Part shown: in pieces, positions 6,347-9,093 of the stretch
Layout of the letters: every line of letters begins with the position of its first letter
How positions within the stretch are numbered: position 1 is the first letter of the stretch
NCBI GenBank assembly: GCA_937924555.1
Contig: CALDSN010000176.1
Coordinates: 1-9,093, forward strand
Origin: an uncultured bacterium
Lineage (GTDB): Bacteria > Cloacimonadota > Cloacimonadia > Cloacimonadales > Cloacimonadaceae
Reading direction: 5' to 3'
Length of the DNA stretch: 9,093 nt
The notes under the pieces: generated by a model
Seen by the model: the letters and a program-made list of their open reading frames with translations, nothing else
Told to the model about the DNA's origin: nothing
The model's database searches: none
Program-made: the position numbers and the translations under genes

Positions 6347-9093
6347 AATCTTCCATTTCTTCATGCTGACCGCAGCACTTCTTATACTTTTTACCGCTGC
6401 CACAGGGACAGGGATCATTACGTCCTACTTTGGCAGCAACCCTTATCGGGCGTTGTTTTTCCTCAGCTTGATTGTTAAACTGAGGGGGGGCACTCATGTT
6501 TTGATTAAACTGTTGGGCTTGTTCCTGTGCATGCAGGAAGGCATTCATGTCGGCATGGCTCATATTGGCATGCTTCAACATATCATCCATCTGCGCTTGA
6601 GACAGGATATAGGTGGTAAACACCTTCTTGGTTACATTCTCTTGAATGCGGCTAATCAGGCTCTGGAATAGCTCGAAGCTTTCTTTTTTATACTCTATCA
6701 ATGGGTCTTTATTGGCATAGGAACGCAAGTGCACTCCGTCCTTCAGCAAGTCCATTTCATGGAGGTGATCCCGCCATTCATCATCCACAACTTCCAGCAG
6801 TGCTCTACGCTCAATATTCCTAAGCTGTTCTGCGCCCATACTTGCTTCCTTATGTTCGTAAGCACGCATGGCAAAGTCCGTTAAGGTACTCAGCAGCAAG
6901 TCCCTGTTCAGATGGTCGCTTTCCAAATCGCTGGGCTCTATCCCAAGGTTCAGGCTGTTCTTGAACCACATACATACCCGCTCCAAGTTCCAGTCTTCGG
7001 GATAGCTATCGGCAGGTATGATGTCGTTAACCGTATTCTCTATTGTCTCGGCTATCATATCCAAAATCTCTGCTTTCAGGTCGTATCCCTTCAGCACACT
7101 GCGGCGGTATGAATAGATAACCTCACGCTGCTGGTTCATCACTTCATCGTATTTAATCAGGTTCTTGCGTATTTCAAAGTTATGCTCTTCCACCCGTTTC
7201 TGTGCCTTTTCCACCGCTTTGGTCATCCAAGGATGGCGGATGGCGTCACCGGGCTTCAAACCTATCTTCATCATCATGGGGGCAATCCTGTCGCTGCCAA
7301 AGAGGCGCATCAGGTCATCTTCCAGTGAGAGGAAGAAACGTGATGTACCAGGATCTCCCTGACGTCCCGCACGTCCGCGAAGCTGACGGTCTATACGCCT
7401 GCTTTCGTGGCGTTCGCTACCAATCACATGCAAGCCATCCAAGGGTAAGCCCCAAGGGAATTCCTCCGTTAAAGCATTGGATAGATTCCGATAGCTTTCG
7501 GAGCTTCCGCTAACAACGCCTTTACCCAGCTTGATGTCTGTTCCACGACCCGCCATGTTGGTGGCAATAGTCACGGCTCCGGGTTGACCTGCTCCGGCTA
7601 CTATTTCCGCTTCCCGCTGGTGTTGACGGGCATTTAGCACATTGTGCGCAATGCCTTTACGCTTGAGGAGGCGGGAGATAATTTCACTAACTTCCACGCT
7701 AACGGTACCTACCAACACGGGCTTGTTCCTCTCGTGCCAATAGCTGATTTCATTTATTATTGCCTGATACTTATCGTTTTTGCTTAGATAAATCATGTCA
7801 TCATGGTCTATACGGGTAATGGGCACATTGGTGGGGATAACCATCACCGGGAGCTTGTATATCTCCATGAATTCCGATTCCTCTGTAACCGCTGTACCTG
7901 TCATACCTGCCAGCTTCTCGAACATGCGGAAGTAGTTTTGTAGGGTAATGGTGGCAAAGGTTTGGGTACCGGCTTCAATTTCCACGTTTTCCTTGGCTTC
8001 CAATGCCTGATGCAGCCCATCCGAGAACCTTCTGCCGGGCATCTGTCTGCCGGTAAATTCATCCACGATGATAACCTTGTTGTCTATCACCACATATTCC
8101 TGATCATTCTCGAACAAGGTGAAGGCACGCAAGAGTTGGTTGATGTTGTGCAGCTTTTCGCTTTTATCCATAAACTTATTGGTAGCCAGCTCTTTGCGCC
8201 TCATTCTCTCTGCTTCGGAGAGGTTCTCTGCCTGGTCAATTTCGCTTAGCAGTTCATCCAGGCTCTGCACGATGAAGAGGTCTGCTTCTTTGCGGGACAG
8301 CAGTTCTCTGCCTTTATCGCAGAGGTCAACGCTGTTATGCCGTTCTTCCACGGCATAAAACAAGTTCTCATCCAATTGGTGCATATTTTTATCACGAAGG
8401 TAGATGCCTTCGATGTCGTTCACCATCTTCTTCAGTTCGCCATCTTGCATCAGCTTTTGGAATGCTTTGTTCTTCGGAGCAGCTCGCTTCACCAGTAACA
8501 AGTTTCTTGCCAAGCGCTGGTTATCCGGATTTGGGTTATCATCGCGATTATCTTCCCTAATCTCAGTAAGGAATCTCTGCACAAGCGCATTCTGGCTCTG
8601 TACCAATTGTGCAATTATGGGGCGTAGCTCAGGGTAAAAATTCTTATCCTGAGAAATAGGTCCGCTGATGATCAACGGGGTTCGGGCTTCATCCACCAAT
8701 ATACTATCCACTTCGTCCACGATGGCATAATAGAAATCCCGCTGCACAAGCTGCTCGCCGGATACTGCCATGTTATCGCGCAGATAGTCGAAACCGAATT
8801 CGCTGTTCATGCCATAGGTTACATCGCATGAGTAGGCTGCTTTACGTGAGGCAAAGTCCATCCCCGTGGTGATGCAGCCAACCTTCATCCCGTGGAAGGC
8901 AAAGATGGGGGTCATCCACTCGGCATCGCGGCTGGCAAGGTAATCGTTCACGGTAACCAGATGCGCACCGCGTCCCACAAGGGCATTGAGGAACAGGGGC
9001 AGGGTTGCCACCAAGGTCTTTCCTTCTCCCGTTGCCATTTCGGCAATCTTGCCATCATGCAAAGCCATGCCACCGATTAGCTGCACATCGAAG
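6345..9093 (-). CDS. secA: Preprotein translocase ATPase SecA, N-terminus cut by the window edge
   Basis: SecA is the cytoplasmic motor that pushes unfolded preproteins through SecYEG. The gene enters from the right edge, with the first whole codon at 9092-9090 (Phe), giving 915 visible residues. Alignment from memory with E. coli SecA suggests about 83-85 N-terminal residues are missing. The Q-motif Gln is visible (FDVQLIGG), followed by Walker A TGEGKT, TVNDYLASRDAEWM, Walker B with DEVD in VDEVDSILVDEARTP, VDEFTGRQMPGRRFSDGLHQ, and NMAGRGTDIKLG and QLRGRAGRQGDPGTSRFFLS of the second motor domain. The helical wing and scaffold regions follow, then a Gln-rich linker and a C-terminal zinc-binding SEC-C motif (CPCGSGKKYKKCCG, codons at about 6369-6410) that contacts SecB or ribosomes in known SecA proteins. 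A GTG at 9086 is an internal Val, not a start. Between DEVD and VDEFTGR it is roughly 70-90 residues longer than E. coli SecA, as in Bacteroidota-type SecA. Confidence 0.98.
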   Translation of the reverse strand, partial: FDVQLIGGMALHDGKIAEMATGEGKTLVATLPLFLNALVGRGAHLVTVNDYLASRDAEWMTPIFAFHGMKVGCITTGMDFASRKAAYSCDVTYGMNSEFGFDYLRDNMAVSGEQLVQRDFYYAIVDEVDSILVDEARTPLIISGPISQDKNFYPELRPIIAQLVQSQNALVQRFLTEIREDNRDDNPNPDNQRLARNLLLVKRAAPKNKAFQKLMQDGELKKMVNDIEGIYLRDKNMHQLDENLFYAVEERHNSVDLCDKGRELLSRKEADLFIVQSLDELLSEIDQAENLSEAERMRRKELATNKFMDKSEKLHNINQLLRAFTLFENDQEYVVIDNKVIIVDEFTGRQMPGRRFSDGLHQALEAKENVEIEAGTQTFATITLQNYFRMFEKLAGMTGTAVTEESEFMEIYKLPVMVIPTNVPITRIDHDDMIYLSKNDKYQAIINEISYWHERNKPVLVGTVSVEVSEIISRLLKRKGIAHNVLNARQHQREAEIVAGAGQPGAVTIATNMAGRGTDIKLGKGVVSGSSESYRNLSNALTEEFPWGLPLDGLHVIGSERHESRRIDRQLRGRAGRQGDPGTSRFFLSLEDDLMRLFGSDRIAPMMMKIGLKPGDAIRHPWMTKAVEKAQKRVEEHNFEIRKNLIKYDEVMNQQREVIYSYRRSVLKGYDLKAEILDMIAETIENTVNDIIPADSYPEDWNLERVCMWFKNSLNLGIEPSDLESDHLNRDLLLSTLTDFAMRAYEHKEASMGAEQLRNIERRALLEVVDDEWRDHLHEMDLLKDGVHLRSYANKDPLIEYKKESFELFQSLISRIQENVTKKVFTTYILSQAQMDDMLKHANMSHADMNAFLHAQEQAQQFNQNMSAPPQFNNQAEEKQRPIRVAAKVGRNDPCPCGSGKKYKKCCGQHEEMED

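Noticed and set aside
9084..9086. GTG at 9086 as the start of SecA
   Set aside because: It falls between Phe-Asp and Gln of the conserved FDVQLIGG stretch, so it is an internal Val codon and the N-terminus lies beyond the window.

Overview
The window holds five protein-coding genes in two convergent groups. All five can be assigned at family level, and nothing in it amounts to a previously undescribed system. The organism is most likely a member of the FCB group, with Candidatus Cloacimonadota the best guess. Three things point there. The secreted protein ends in a type IX secretion (Por) sorting domain and combines an N-terminal beta-rich region, FnIII-like modules and a choice-of-anchor J domain. 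SecA carries the long insertion usual in Bacteroidota-type SecA. Base composition is moderate and genes are tightly packed. This is an inference from gene style, not from a marker gene.

Plus strand, left part (2-2682). The 3' end of a SAM-dependent methyltransferase enters from the left edge. It resembles the C-terminal domain of OvoA, the putative 5-mercaptohistidine N-methyltransferase of ovothiol synthesis. Its stop codon overlaps the start of a 659-residue secreted multidomain protein (TAATG), so the two are probably cotranscribed. The link looks positional rather than functional.

Intergenic region (2683-2840). This 158-base gap separates the convergent groups. It contains an 11-bp sequence repeated twice in tandem, and a near-perfect inverted copy downstream. 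Together they can fold into a 14-bp hairpin. It may be a terminator for the plus-strand genes or a copy of an intergenic repeat family.

Minus strand, right part (9093 down to 2841). Three genes run in the order secA (cut by the right edge), topA, and a MacB/FtsX-type ABC transporter permease. The gaps are 9 and 3 bases, which indicates one operon. SecA is the motor ATPase of the Sec translocon and TopA is DNA topoisomerase I. The last gene is the membrane subunit of an ABC exporter whose ATPase is not in the window.

No tRNA, rRNA, CRISPR array, transposase or phage gene was seen.
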